DNA of 64,000 nucleotides from Gemmatimonadaceae bacterium (GCA_019694735.1 JAIBBJ010000126.1:1-64000); one strand, 5' to 3'. Shown: positions 8,565 to 20,681, counted from the stretch's first letter. Numbers and translations are program-made. Notes: generated from the letters alone by a model not told the origin.

Positions 8565-9692
8565 ATGGCCGTAGAGTCCGGCATCACCCCGCCCGCCGAT
8601 CCCGTCGAGGTCGAGCGCCTGCGCGCGATCCTCGCCGAGGCCGTCGCGCGCCACGCCACGGACATCCACATCCGCGCCGGCGATGCCCCCTACGTGCGCG
8701 TCGAGGGCGAGCTCGTCCCGCTCGAGATGCCGGCGTTGAACGCGAAGCAGACGTTCGAGATGACGCGGCACATCCTCGTCACGTCGCAGAACGCCCCGGA
8801 CATCGCGCACGTCCACGACCATTCCGGTCCGTGGAGTGCACCCGGGATCGGCCGCTTCCGGCTCAGCCTCCTGAAGCAGCGCTCGTCGTTCATGATCGTC
8901 CTGCGCGTCATTCCCGATGTGCTGCCGACCTTCGAGTCGCTCGGCCTCCCCGCGTCCCTCGCCTCGATCGCCCTCGCCGACTTCGGCCTGATCCTGGTCG
9001 CGAGCGCGCAGGGCGGCGGTCGGTCCAGCACCACCGCCGCGTTCGTGAACCACCTCAACTCGAAGGCCGTCCGGCGCCGCCACGTCGTCACCGTGGAGCG
9101 CGCGCTTCGGTTCCTGCACAAGAACCACGCGTGCGCCGTGACGCAGCGCGAGATCGGCATCGACACGGACTCGTACGCCGCGGGCGTCCGCGCCGCCATG
9201 GAGCAGGACGCCGACGTCATCGTGATCGGCGACCTCGAGGACCCCCACATCGTCGAGCTCGCGGTCCGCGCCGCTGAACAGGGCCGCCTCGTGATCGGCC
9301 AGATCCGCGCCACGGACGCGACCACCGCGCTCCGCAGCTTCCTCGACCGCATCGCCCCCGACCGCCGCGACTCCGCGCGCCTGCAGCTCACCGAGCTGCT
9401 CCGCGGCGTGGTGGCCCAGCGCCTCCTCCCGCGCGCCGACTCGCGCGGACGCATCGCCGTCGCCGAGGTGCTGCTGATGACGCCGATGGTGCGCGACATC
9501 CTCGGCGACCCGGGGCGGTTCGCCGAACTGCGGAACGCCCTCGCTGAGGGGCGCGCCCAGTTCGGGACGCAGACGTTCGACCAGCACCTCGCCGACCGCG
9601 TCATCGCCGGCCAGGTCTCGTTCGACGTCGCGGTCTCGCTCGCGACCAACTCGCTCGATTTCGAACTGCAGCTCCGCGGCCTCCGCCGCTGA
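8565..9692 (+). CDS. PilT/PilU-like ATPase with altered catalytic motifs
   Basis: This 375-residue protein follows the PilT layout: an N-terminal PAS-like region (HATDIHIRAGDAPYVRVEGEL), then the RecA-like domain. The motifs are degenerate. The Walker A position reads AQGGGRSSTTAA, with Arg where the family has Lys. The Walker B segment is DADVIVIGDLED instead of the usual DPDVILVGEMRD, so the catalytic Glu is Asp. The His box is GQIRATDATTA instead of GTLHTTSA, so its His is missing. GVVAQRLLPR and the C-terminal region (AEVLLMTPMVRDIL) remain family-like. It may be a regulatory or non-hydrolysing paralogue in twitching or polysaccharide control. It is the only plus-strand gene in this part of the locus. 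ATG at 8565 was taken as start. Confidence 0.8.
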   Translation: MAVESGITPPADPVEVERLRAILAEAVARHATDIHIRAGDAPYVRVEGELVPLEMPALNAKQTFEMTRHILVTSQNAPDIAHVHDHSGPWSAPGIGRFRLSLLKQRSSFMIVLRVIPDVLPTFESLGLPASLASIALADFGLILVASAQGGGRSSTTAAFVNHLNSKAVRRRHVVTVERALRFLHKNHACAVTQREIGIDTDSYAAGVRAAMEQDADVIVIGDLEDPHIVELAVRAAEQGRLVIGQIRATDATTALRSFLDRIAPDRRDSARLQLTELLRGVVAQRLLPRADSRGRIAVAEVLLMTPMVRDILGDPGRFAELRNALAEGRAQFGTQTFDQHLADRVIAGQVSFDVAVSLATNSLDFELQLRGLRR

Positions 9693-9730
9693 GCGCGGCG
9701 CGCGCCGGCCACGGCGCGCCGACGGACGGG

Positions 9731-10570
9731 TCAGCGCTCGCCGAGCAGCCGCGCGAGTGCGCGGCCCCACCAGCTGCGGGCCTGCACGGACTCCACCGGC
9801 GCCACCGGCAGCGGCCCGTCGCCGGACAGGATGCGCGCCGGATTCTCGACGGTGAGCCGCTGCACCTGCGCCGCCGCCCCGCGCCGGGCCAGCAGCGCCG
9901 CGGCCTTCGCCGTCGACGGTTCGCCGCGCGCGTGGAAGTCGCTCGCGAGATAGTCGATCCAGCCGAGCGAGAGCAGCACGTTCGCCACGGTGCGCGCGCG
10001 CTCGCCGTGCTGCCCGAGGAACGAGCCGGCGTTCACCTGCAGGTGCGCCCCCGCCGCGCGGCAGCGCGAAAGCACCGTGAGGCGCGCATCGTGGTTCCGG
10101 TAGCGCTCGGGATGGGCGATGATCGGCCGCCAGCCCTGGCGGCGGAGGTTGTGCATCGCCCACTCGGCGTTCGGCGGGAGCTGCATCGCCGGGAACTCCA
10201 CCAGCACGAACGGGCCGCCGGCGAGCCGGAGCCGGGCGTCGGAGAGGTCGGGATCCGGATCGTCGAGCATCAGCTCCACGCCGCGCGCGATCCGCGGGAG
10301 CGCCGGCCCCTCGTACGCGGCATGCGCCGCCTCCAGCGCGGCCCACGCCGCGTCGAACGCCTCGAGCCGCGCGGCGAACGCCGCGGGGAGCTTGGTCAGC
10401 GAGGCATCGAAGTGCGGCGTCGTGAGACAGGTCGCCGCGCCCTGCCCCGCGAACTGCGCCAGCGCCCCCAGGGACTGCGCGACCGACTGGGACCCGTCAT
10501 CGACCGCCGGGAACAGATGACTGTGGAAGTCGGTGAAGCCCTGCCACAGCGCCGCGTCGCCCCCCGTCAT
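9731..10570 (-). CDS. CpsB/CapC-type PHP tyrosine-protein phosphatase
   Basis: The 279-residue PHP-domain protein has metal-binding motifs in the expected order: TDFHSHLFPAVDDGSQ at the N-terminus, TTPHFD near residue 53, a VELML segment near 100, IIAHPERY near 155 and ASDFHARG near 210. CpsB/YwqE enzymes dephosphorylate the tyrosine tail of BY-kinases and so tune capsule or exopolysaccharide synthesis; the Wzc-like kinase of this locus is the natural partner. ATG 10570 lies 4 nt after the stop of the fucose-synthase-like gene with GGTGAG upstream, preferred over an overlapping GTG at 10585. Confidence 0.88.
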   Translation of the reverse strand: MTGGDAALWQGFTDFHSHLFPAVDDGSQSVAQSLGALAQFAGQGAATCLTTPHFDASLTKLPAAFAARLEAFDAAWAALEAAHAAYEGPALPRIARGVELMLDDPDPDLSDARLRLAGGPFVLVEFPAMQLPPNAEWAMHNLRRQGWRPIIAHPERYRNHDARLTVLSRCRAAGAHLQVNAGSFLGQHGERARTVANVLLSLGWIDYLASDFHARGEPSTAKAAALLARRGAAAQVQRLTVENPARILSGDGPLPVAPVESVQARSWWGRALARLLGER

Positions 10571-10574
10571 GCGC

Positions 10575-12969
<2,395 letters not shown>

Positions 12970-12973
<4 letters not shown>

Positions 12974-13590
12974 TGCGGGGGATCGTCCACCCGTCTCCAG
13001 AGGTACCACGAGGCCACCGTGCGATAGGGAGCCCAGCGCGCGCCGACCTTCGCGACACGTGCCGGGGTCGGGTGCGTCCGCAGGCCGTAGAGGAGCTTGA
13101 TGGCCTTCTGGATCCCGAGATCGAGCACCGGCAGCACGTCCGGTCGGCCGAGGCGGAACATCAGGACCATCTGCGCCGTCCACTCGCCGATGCCGCGCAC
13201 CTGCGTCAGTGTCGCGATCACCTCCGCGTCCGCCATGTCATGGAGCGCGTCGATGCCGAGCGTCTTCGCGTGCGCGTGGCGCGCGAGGTCCTTGAGGTAC
13301 TCCACCTTCCGCCCCGAGAGTCCGACGGCCCGGAGGCGCGCCCCGGGTGTCCGCAACACCTCGGCCGGCGTCGGCGCGCGACCGCCGAAGAGCGCGAGGA
13401 CACGGCCGTGGATCGTGGATGCCGCCGCCCCGGAGAGCTGCTGGTACACGATGGAACGCGCGATGTGGTCGAAATGGGTCCCGTCCTGCTCGCGCCGCCA
13501 GCCGCAGGCGCCCGCCGTATCGATCCACCGGCCGAGCACCGGGTCCACCGCGCGCAGGTGCGCCAGCGCCTTCGCGTGGCGCGGCGGCAT
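12970..13590 (-). CDS. HhH-GPD DNA-3-methyladenine glycosylase (AlkA-like)
   Basis: The 206-residue protein matches the HhH-GPD fold: FDHIARSIVYQQLSGAAAS, then the helix-hairpin-helix LTQVRGIGEWTAQMVLMF and, downstream, VLPVLDLGIQKA, whose Asp is in the place of the catalytic Asp of AlkA. It removes alkylated bases (3-methyladenine and related) to start base excision repair. The length fits the short bacterial AlkA-like form without the N-terminal domain of E. coli AlkA. Start overlaps the response-regulator stop as TGATG. Confidence 0.88.
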
Positions 13591-13970
13591 CAGGCCGGCG
13601 TCGCCAGCGTCGCGGTGACGACCTTGAGCACCTCGTTCAGGTCGAAGGGCTTCGCGAGGAAGGGCGGCCGCGAGCCCGCGACGACCAGCCGCGACGGGTC
13701 GTGCGCGAGCCCGCTCATCAGGATCACCCGGGGCGGGCGGGCCGCCGCGAGCATCTGCTCCGCGAGCGCGACACCGCCCATCACGGGCATGACCACATCC
13801 GTCAGCAGCAGCGCGGGAGCCTCACCCAGTTCCGCGGCGCGCTTCAGGGCGTCGGCGCCATGCTCGGCCTCCTCGACCCGGAATCCATTGAACTCCAGCG
13901 CCCGCTTCAGCGTGCGCCGGATGGCGGCATCGTCGTCCACCACCAGCACCAGCGGTTCGGCGGCGGTCAT
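13590..13970 (-). CDS. Single-domain response regulator (CheY-like)
   Basis: The 126-residue receiver domain has no output domain. Phosphorylation-site features are present: acidic pocket LVVDDD near residue 10, phospho-acceptor Asp in LLLTDVVMPVMGG near 57, ILMSG (Ser/Thr switch) near 83 and the conserved Lys in PFLAKPFDLNEV near 103. ATG at 13970 overlaps the DNA methyltransferase stop (ATGA). Single-domain regulators act through protein contact or as phosphate relays. No histidine kinase lies beside it, and the link to DNA modification and repair neighbours is only positional. Confidence 0.88.
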   Translation of the reverse strand: MTAAEPLVLVVDDDAAIRRTLKRALEFNGFRVEEAEHGADALKRAAELGEAPALLLTDVVMPVMGGVALAEQMLAAARPPRVILMSGLAHDPSRLVVAGSRPPFLAKPFDLNEVLKVVTATLATPA

Positions 13971-15031
13971 GCGGGCACCGCCTGCGCGACCGCCTCGAAG
14001 GCCGTCTCGGCGATCGCCGAAGCGTCCGGTCCCGCCACGAAGATCCATTCCGTGTTCCGCACGTGACTCACCTGCCCCACGCGTTCACCGCGCCGATTGT
14101 GGATGCCGATCCGGGCCCCGACGTACCGCGGTGAGTCCACCGGGACCACCGCGACCTCGCCGAACCGCTCGGCGAGCAGGCCGCGGATCGCGGCCTCCGT
14201 GAAGAACCCTTCGTTCGAGAATGAGAGCAGGACATGCCGCGCCCGCACGTTCAGGACCACCTCCCGGAAGGCGGCCCACGCCGCGCCCCGGATGTTGAAC
14301 GCGCTCTTCGTGGTGCGGCAATCCGCCCGCTTGCGGGCCACCCCGTAGGCCGCCGGCGCATCGCCCCGCACCAGCGTCTCCCAGATGTGGTAGTTCGAGT
14401 GATACGAGTGCTGGTTGTACGGGGGGTCGAGGTACGCGACATCGTAAGTATCGGCGCGGGCGACGCAGACTCGCGCGTCCTCCTGCAGGACGTGCCCCGG
14501 CCCCGGGAGCAGGGGCGGCAGGCGGAGCGTGACCGGTCGGGCGCTCCGGGCCGACCACTGCTTGAGGTACGCCATCTGCAGGCCCGTGGTCGAATCCACG
14601 CGGTCGGCCGCGAGCAGCAGCGCCGTCAGCAGGATCGCGCGCTCGGCCGGCGTCGCATCGAGGCGGTCGAGGTGCGCGCGCATCGCGTCGATCCGCATCC
14701 CGTTCTCGGGGCGGAAGAAGCGCGCCTCCTCGCAGAAGGTGCGCGTGACATAGCCGCGGGCACCAGGCTGCGCTTCGAGCTCCGCCGCGAGCGCGTCCAG
14801 CCGGGCGCGGCGCACGGTGCGGGCGTCGGTGGCGATGCACGCCGTCGCGATCACCGCGCTGTACGAGGCGAGGTCGTTCGCCGTGACCGTGAACCCGGCC
14901 GCCTTGAGGCCCTGCGCGACGCGCGTCGTTCCCGTGAACAGGTCCAGCGCCGTGCGCGCCCCCGGCACCGCCTGCGCGAGCGCCACCAGATGCGGCACCA
15001 GCCGCCGCTTCGACCCGAGGTACTTGATCAC
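13967..15031 (-). CDS. D12-class DNA N6-adenine methyltransferase
   Basis: The protein starts IKYLGSKRRLVPHL, the usual N-terminus of Dam/D12-type methylases, with SAM motif I as ALDLFTGTTRVAQGLKAAG near residue 25 and the catalytic motif IV DPPY (VAYLDPPYNQHSYHSNYHIW) near residue 200. It should transfer a methyl group to the N6 of adenine in a specific site. No restriction endonuclease is visible nearby, so it may be an orphan methylase. The start is my choice: GTG at about 15031 is where family similarity begins; the open frame continues upstream to 15169 but encodes low-complexity residues. It is first gene of a four-gene overlapping operon. Confidence 0.85.
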   Translation of the reverse strand: MIKYLGSKRRLVPHLVALAQAVPGARTALDLFTGTTRVAQGLKAAGFTVTANDLASYSAVIATACIATDARTVRRARLDALAAELEAQPGARGYVTRTFCEEARFFRPENGMRIDAMRAHLDRLDATPAERAILLTALLLAADRVDSTTGLQMAYLKQWSARSARPVTLRLPPLLPGPGHVLQEDARVCVARADTYDVAYLDPPYNQHSYHSNYHIWETLVRGDAPAAYGVARKRADCRTTKSAFNIRGAAWAAFREVVLNVRARHVLLSFSNEGFFTEAAIRGLLAERFGEVAVVPVDSPRYVGARIGIHNRRGERVGQVSHVRNTEWIFVAGPDASAIAETAFEAVAQAVPA

Positions 15032-15180
15032 CTTCGGAAGGTACGGCCCGCCGCCCCCTCGCCACCAGTCGAGTACCCCACCTCGCGCCCGCCATGATAG
15101 CTTGCAGGCGGCCCGCGCCCTGCAACGGCCACTGCGGCCCCAGCGCCGCGCGCCCCGCATCACCACCACCCGGAGACCGC

Positions 15181-17529
15181 ATGCGGATCACCAAGGTCGG
15201 CGTCATCGGCGCCGGCGCGATGGGGGCCGGCATCGCCGCCCTCGCCGCCTCCACCGGGGTGCCGGTCGTCCTGCTCGACATCCCCGGCAGCGACGACCCG
15301 CGCTCCCCCGACCGCTCCAAGCCCGCCCGTGACGGGCTCGAGCGGCAGCGGAAGGCCAAGCCCGCCGCCTTCCTCGATCCTGCCGCCCACGTGCGGATCA
15401 CCGTCGGCAACACCGCCGACCACCTCGGCCTCCTCGCCGACTGCGACTGGATCTGCGAGGCCATCATCGAGAAGCCCGAGCCGAAGCAGGCGCTCTTCGC
15501 GCAGCTCGAGACCATCGCCCCCGACGCCATCGTGACCTCGAACACCTCGGGGATCCCGATGGCGCTGCTGCTCCAGGGGCGCACCGCGCGCTTCCGCGAG
15601 CGCTTCCTCGGCACGCACTACTTCAATCCGCCGCGCTACATGCACCTCCTCGAGCTCATCCCCACGGGGGAGACGAGTCCGGAGGTGCTGGCCACCGTGC
15701 GCCACTTCCAGGAACGCATCCTCGGCAAGGGCATCGTCGTCGCCAAGGACGTCCCCGGATTCGTCGCCAACCGACTCGGCGTGCACGGCATGGTGGTCGC
15801 CGGTCGGCTGATGGTGCAGCATGGCCTCACCATCCCCGAGGTCGACACGCTCACCGGCGCCCTCATCGCGCGCGCGAAGACCGCGACCTTCCGCACCGGC
15901 GACCTCTCCGGCCTCGACGTCCTCGTCCACGTGACGGCCGGACTCTCGGCCACCACCGGCGAGGACCTCGCCCTCGTGCCGTTCGTGCACGAACTGGTGA
16001 AGGCCGGTCGGCTCGGCGACAAGACCAGGCAGGGCTTCTACCGGAAGGATGGCAAGGCGATCCTGGCGCTCGACTGGCGGACGCTCGAATACCGGGACAT
16101 GGGGCGGTTCTCCTCCGAGGAGATCGATCGCATCGCGAAGCGCCCGGCCGCCGAGCGCGTCGCGCTCGCCAAGGACCTCGGCGGCGCGCACGGTGCGTTC
16201 CTGCGCGACCTGCTCGTCGAGCAGTTCCATTACGCGTGCACGCTCGCCCCGCAGCTCGCCTACGACCTCGCGGCGATCGACCGCGCGATGGAGTGGGGAT
16301 ACGGCTGGGAGATGGGCCCCTTCCGCACGATGGACGCCATGGGCCTCGACTGGCTGCGCGGCGAGATGGCGGCGCGCGGCCGGACCGTCCCGCCGCTCCT
16401 CGCGGCGGCCGGTGCGTCGTTCTACGCGCCGGCCGACGCCGTCACCGTGGCCGGCGGCGGCAGCCTGGAGACCGTCCCGGCGCTGGACGGTCCCGGCCGC
16501 GCGCCGGTGCCACCGATCCCCGGCCAGCTCCTGCTCGCGCATCTCCGCCGACAGGGCAAGGTCGTCCGCGAGAACGCCGAGGCCCGGCTCGTCGACCTCG
16601 GCGACGGCGTGCTCGGCCTCGAGTTCTGCGGGAAGATGAACACCCTGGGCGCGGGCGTGATGGAGATGGCGGCGATCGCACTCGACACGGCGGCCAAGGG
16701 ACCGTGGCACGGGCTCGTGATCGGGAACGACGACCCGCGCACCTTCACCGCCGGCGCGAACCTGGCCGGCGTGGGGCAGGTGGTGCAGGCCGGTGACTGG
16801 AGGACCGTCGACGCGATGGTGCGGCGATTCCAGGACACGGTGATGTCGTTCCGCTTCGCGCCCGTCCCCGTCGTCGCCGCGCCGTTCGGCCTGACGCTCG
16901 GCGGCGGCACGGAGATCGCGCTGCATTGTGACCGCATCCAGGCGCACGCCGAGCTGTACATGGGGCTCGTCGAGGTCGGGGTCGGGCTGATCCCCGGCGG
17001 CTGCGGCACCAAGGAGCTCGCCTTCCGCTTCACCAACGCACTGGAGCCATACGCCGAGGCGGATCCGTTCGAGGGCATCAAGCGCGCATTCCAGATGATC
17101 GCGCTCGCGCAGACGAGCACCTCGGCGCATGAGGCCCGCGCGATGGGCTTCCTGCGGCCGGTCGCCGACCGGATCTCGATGAACCGCGACACCCTCATCG
17201 CTGACGCGAAGGCGCGGGTGCTCGACCTCGCCCCCGACTACGTCGCGCCGGCCCCGCGCCGGATGACGGCGCTCGGCCGCGCCGGCGTCGCCAACCTCGC
17301 ATACGCCCTGTGGTCGTTCAAGGAGGCAGGCCAGGCCAGCGACCACGACGTGCGCATCGGCACCGAGATCGCGAAGGTCCTCTGCGGCGGCGATGGCGCC
17401 CCGCGCGAGGTGAGCGAGCAGGACCTGCTCGACCTCGAGCGCGACGCCTTCCTGCGTCTCCTGGGCACGAAGGAGACCCAGGCGCGCATCGCCCACATGC
17501 TCACCACCGGCAAGCCGCTGAGGAACTGA
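15181..17529 (+). CDS. 3-hydroxyacyl-CoA dehydrogenase / enoyl-CoA hydratase fusion (FadN-like)
   Basis: The 782-residue bifunctional beta-oxidation enzyme begins with a 3-hydroxyacyl-CoA dehydrogenase NAD site (VGVIGAGAMGAGIAALAAS) and carries SNTSGIPM and the catalytic-His region GTHYFNPPRYM. The second HCDH domain follows (about 200-420), then a C-terminal crotonase domain (about 470-700; FTAGANLAGV, APFGLTLGGGTEIALHCDR for the oxyanion hole). This dehydrogenase-then-hydratase order is that of B. subtilis FadN rather than E. coli FadB. The crotonase half has GxCGTK-like GGCGTKELAFR. Co-transcribed with the thiolase 3 bp downstream. Confidence 0.92.
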   Translation: MRITKVGVIGAGAMGAGIAALAASTGVPVVLLDIPGSDDPRSPDRSKPARDGLERQRKAKPAAFLDPAAHVRITVGNTADHLGLLADCDWICEAIIEKPEPKQALFAQLETIAPDAIVTSNTSGIPMALLLQGRTARFRERFLGTHYFNPPRYMHLLELIPTGETSPEVLATVRHFQERILGKGIVVAKDVPGFVANRLGVHGMVVAGRLMVQHGLTIPEVDTLTGALIARAKTATFRTGDLSGLDVLVHVTAGLSATTGEDLALVPFVHELVKAGRLGDKTRQGFYRKDGKAILALDWRTLEYRDMGRFSSEEIDRIAKRPAAERVALAKDLGGAHGAFLRDLLVEQFHYACTLAPQLAYDLAAIDRAMEWGYGWEMGPFRTMDAMGLDWLRGEMAARGRTVPPLLAAAGASFYAPADAVTVAGGGSLETVPALDGPGRAPVPPIPGQLLLAHLRRQGKVVRENAEARLVDLGDGVLGLEFCGKMNTLGAGVMEMAAIALDTAAKGPWHGLVIGNDDPRTFTAGANLAGVGQVVQAGDWRTVDAMVRRFQDTVMSFRFAPVPVVAAPFGLTLGGGTEIALHCDRIQAHAELYMGLVEVGVGLIPGGCGTKELAFRFTNALEPYAEADPFEGIKRAFQMIALAQTSTSAHEARAMGFLRPVADRISMNRDTLIADAKARVLDLAPDYVAPAPRRMTALGRAGVANLAYALWSFKEAGQASDHDVRIGTEIAKVLCGGDGAPREVSEQDLLDLERDAFLRLLGTKETQARIAHMLTTGKPLRN

Positions 17530-17532
17530 CCC

Positions 17533-18705
<1,173 letters not shown>

Positions 18706-18717
18706 TGGCAACGGTTT

Positions 18718-18747
18718 GGCGACCCCACCCGATCGGGCAGGGTCGCC
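18718..18747 (+). terminator. Hairpin downstream of thiolase gene
   Basis: The arms GGCGACCC (18718-18725) and GGGTCGCC (18740-18747) pair perfectly, and the 14-nt loop can fold further. It begins 12 bases after the thiolase stop. There is no T tract, so it may act as an mRNA-end stabiliser or as a GC-rich terminator. Confidence 0.5.
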
Positions 18748-18767
18748 CACCCGCCCAGGATTAATCC

Positions 18768-18787
18768 CTTGCACCTTTTGGTGCAAG
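18768..18787. repeat. Perfect 8-bp inverted repeat upstream of 18826 gene
   Basis: CTTGCACC and GGTGCAAG flank a TTTT centre. It lies 38 bases before the chosen start of the small gene at 18826. It could be an operator or part of the leader; nothing in the sequence decides which. Confidence 0.5.
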
Positions 18788-18825
18788 CGTACATCCTCTG
18801 GCAGACGCCTTCCCGGAGCGGAGTG

Positions 18826-19170
18826 ATGGCCACGATGACGCAACCCTATTCCCGCAGTGAGCGGTCGACCGCGATGTCGCGCGCCGAACGCATCGACGCG
18901 ATCGAGCAGGAGATCCGGTCGCGCACGCCGCGCCCGTCGGCGCGGCTCCACATCTCGCTCTCCAACCCGCCGATCCGCACCGTCTATCAGGCGCAGATGC
19001 GGATCAGCGGCCGCCGCGACGACGTGCTCGATTTCGTCGCGGCGCTGTACGACGAGGTGAAGGGCATGGTCCGCCCCGACGGCACGCTGCCGCTCGCGGT
19101 GCAGGCCATCGAGAGCGAGAGCTCGGAGCACATCCAGTTGCTGCTCGTCCGGGACCTCTACGAGGCCTGA
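18826..19170 (+). CDS. Small conserved-looking hypothetical protein
   Basis: This predicted cytosolic protein of 114 residues has an N-terminal charged helix (SRAERIDAIEQEIRSRTPR), a beta-rich middle (ARLHISLSNPPIRTVYQAQMRISG) and an acidic C-terminus (VQAIESESSEHIQLLLVRDLYEA). There is no signal peptide, membrane segment or known motif. I chose ATG 18826, which has CGGAG at a proper distance; a longer frame to 18769 starts within the inverted repeat. A strong hairpin follows, so it is likely a single-gene transcript. Function unknown. Confidence 0.65.
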   Translation: MATMTQPYSRSERSTAMSRAERIDAIEQEIRSRTPRPSARLHISLSNPPIRTVYQAQMRISGRRDDVLDFVAALYDEVKGMVRPDGTLPLAVQAIESESSEHIQLLLVRDLYEA

Positions 19171-19193
19171 GCCCCGGCTCGACCCCGCTGACG

Positions 19194-19232
19194 GACGAAC
19201 GCCCCGGTCGCGATGCGATCGGGGCGTTCGTC
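19194..19232 (+). terminator. Strong hairpin terminator
   Basis: A 13-bp perfect stem pairs 19194-19206 with 19220-19232 (GACGAACGCCCCG with its complement), and the loop can add four more pairs (TCGC/GCGA). It starts 24 bases after the stop of the small gene at 18826 and faces the leftward gene ending at 19338, so it may serve both. Only a weak T-rich stretch follows. Confidence 0.7.
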
Positions 19233-19307
19233 ATTCGGCGGGAGCGCGGGCCGGGTCGGTCCTGCAGATGACGAGGCGTGTGGGTCCGGCGGCGTGCTGA
19301 CCTGCGC

Positions 19308-19331
19308 GCGCTCGCATGCGCGCTCACATGC
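19308..19331. repeat. Tandem 12-bp direct repeat
   Basis: GCGCTCGCATGC is followed directly by GCGCTCACATGC (one mismatch), and a third, more degenerate copy runs toward the stop of the gene ending at 19338. Function unknown. Confidence 0.5.
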
Positions 19332-19337
19332 GCGCAC

Positions 19338-20096
19338 TCATTGCCGCCGGCGCCGCTCCGTGACCCATGCGGGCATTCCGCTCGACGTCGGGTCGAATGC
19401 CGACGCCTCGATCGGCACGCCCGTCCGGACCCAGACGTACTCTTCGCGCAGGGTCTCGGTCCCGTTCGTGAAGAAGCGGATCTCGCGCTCAACGAGCGCG
19501 TCCCCCTCGCGCGAGAAGCCGCCGACCTGCGTGTCGCTCCGTGCGCCGCTCGCGCCGGGCTGCAGGATGCGGACCACCACGAGATCCCGATCATCCACCC
19601 AGAACTGCCGTGACAGCGTGTCGCCCGCGGCCGCGCCCACCACCGTCACCGGGCGCCCCTGCCAGATGTCGGCGCGGGTCTTCGCGAGATCGAACCCCAG
19701 CGCGCGCAGCTTCGCGAGCACCGGGTCCACCGGGCCGACGTGCACGTCGTGCAGCAGCACGAGCAGCGGATGCACCAGCGCCCGCGCCACCGCCGGCCGC
19801 CCGCCCATGGACTGGTAGATCGAGTCACCACGGAAGATGGTGCGTCCGATGAGCGAATCCCCCCGCATCATGTCGAGCCGCAGCTTGCCGGGACGCTCCA
19901 TCGTCTCGTACCAGGTCTCTTCCGGCCGGCTCGAGCCGGGGAAGGTCGTCCGCTGTTCGAAGATGAGCGTCGTGAACCAGCGGTCCCGATGGGCTGCGTT
20001 CATCCGGCGGAGCAGCTCCTCACCGGCCTCGGCCGGCGGGTGCGCGACCGTCAGCAGCGCAGCGACGGCGAGGGGCAGCAGGAGGGGCGCTGGCAT
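19338..20096 (-). CDS. Secreted protein of unknown function, LolA/LppX-like
   Basis: The 252-residue protein has a clear signal peptide (hydrophobic stretch LLLPLAVAALLTVA, probable cleavage near residue 24). The mature part opens EELLRRMNAAHRDRWFTTLIFEQRTTF and is rich in beta strands such as ETMERPGKLRLDMM and GRTIFRGDSIYQS, reminiscent of the LolA/LolB-like outer-membrane lipoprotein carrier fold. No Cys lipobox. I cannot assign a specific role. Its start is 138 bases from the VOC gene on the same strand; I see no clear feature in the 138-base gap. Confidence 0.7.
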   Translation of the reverse strand: MPAPLLLPLAVAALLTVAHPPAEAGEELLRRMNAAHRDRWFTTLIFEQRTTFPGSSRPEETWYETMERPGKLRLDMMRGDSLIGRTIFRGDSIYQSMGGRPAVARALVHPLLVLLHDVHVGPVDPVLAKLRALGFDLAKTRADIWQGRPVTVVGAAAGDTLSRQFWVDDRDLVVVRILQPGASGARSDTQVGGFSREGDALVEREIRFFTNGTETLREEYVWVRTGVPIEASAFDPTSSGMPAWVTERRRRQ

Positions 20097-20234
20097 GCGA
20101 CTCCGGGGCGTGGACCACCGGAATCAACCGTGGCGCGCGGTGCACCGATAGTCCGCCCGGTGCGACCGGTGCGCCCGCCACGGGATCAGCCGAGGGGAGC
20201 CGCCACGGGATGGGCGCCGGTCCGACGCGAAGGA

Positions 20235-20612
20235 TCAGAGCGGCCGCTGCTCCGAGATGCCGATGAGGTTGCCCTCGGGATCCCGGCAGAACGCCATCCA
20301 CACCTCGAACGTCGCGGTCTTGCCCACGAGGTGCGGCGCATCGTCGAACGGCACGCCGCGCGCGCGGAGGTCGTCGTAGGCGCGCGTCACGTCCGGCACC
20401 GCGAAGTAGAGGATCGAGTTCCGGTGGTCGAGCTCCGGCGCGCTCGGCGGCGAGAGCATCAGCCGCACCCCGCCCGCGTCGAAGAACGCGAGCCCGTGCA
20501 TCTCGAACTGCAGCGGGAGGCCGAGCCCGTCGCGGTAGAAGGGCACCGCCCTCGCCACGTCGTGCTGGACGAGGGCGATCTGCTGCAGCGCGCCGAGCCG
20601 GATGCCGTCCAT
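20235..20612 (-). CDS. VOC-family (glyoxalase-like) protein
   Basis: This single VOC module of 125 residues has LQQIALVQHDVARAVPFYRDGLGLPL, the FFDAGGVRLML strand, SILYFAVPDV and the C-terminal FCRDPEGNLIGI. Such proteins bind a divalent metal for lyase, dioxygenase or isomerase chemistry, or bind drugs as resistance proteins; metal ligands would be His34-like and the Glu/Asp near the C-terminus, which I cannot confirm. ATG 20612 has AGGAG 8 bases upstream. It is divergent from the MarR gene at 20682, which probably regulates it. Confidence 0.8.
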   Translation of the reverse strand: MDGIRLGALQQIALVQHDVARAVPFYRDGLGLPLQFEMHGLAFFDAGGVRLMLSPPSAPELDHRNSILYFAVPDVTRAYDDLRARGVPFDDAPHLVGKTATFEVWMAFCRDPEGNLIGISEQRPL

Positions 20613-20645
20613 CGGTGCTCCTCGGTGGGGGCCGGCCGGGTGGCC

Positions 20646-20676
20646 TTGCCCGTTTGTTAGCAATGCTAAATATTAT
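20646..20676 (+). promoter_or_regulatory. Promoter with palindromic operator between VOC and MarR genes
   Basis: TTGCCC (20646-20651) and TATTAT (20671-20676, 5/6 to the -10 consensus) are separated by 19 bp. The perfect palindrome TTAGC-AAT-GCTAA (20657-20669) fills the spacer. The -10 box ends only 5 bases before the MarR ATG, so the MarR transcript would be leaderless or nearly so. The site is a natural target for MarR autoregulation and for control of the divergent VOC gene. Confidence 0.55.
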
Positions 20677-20681
20677 CCGGC

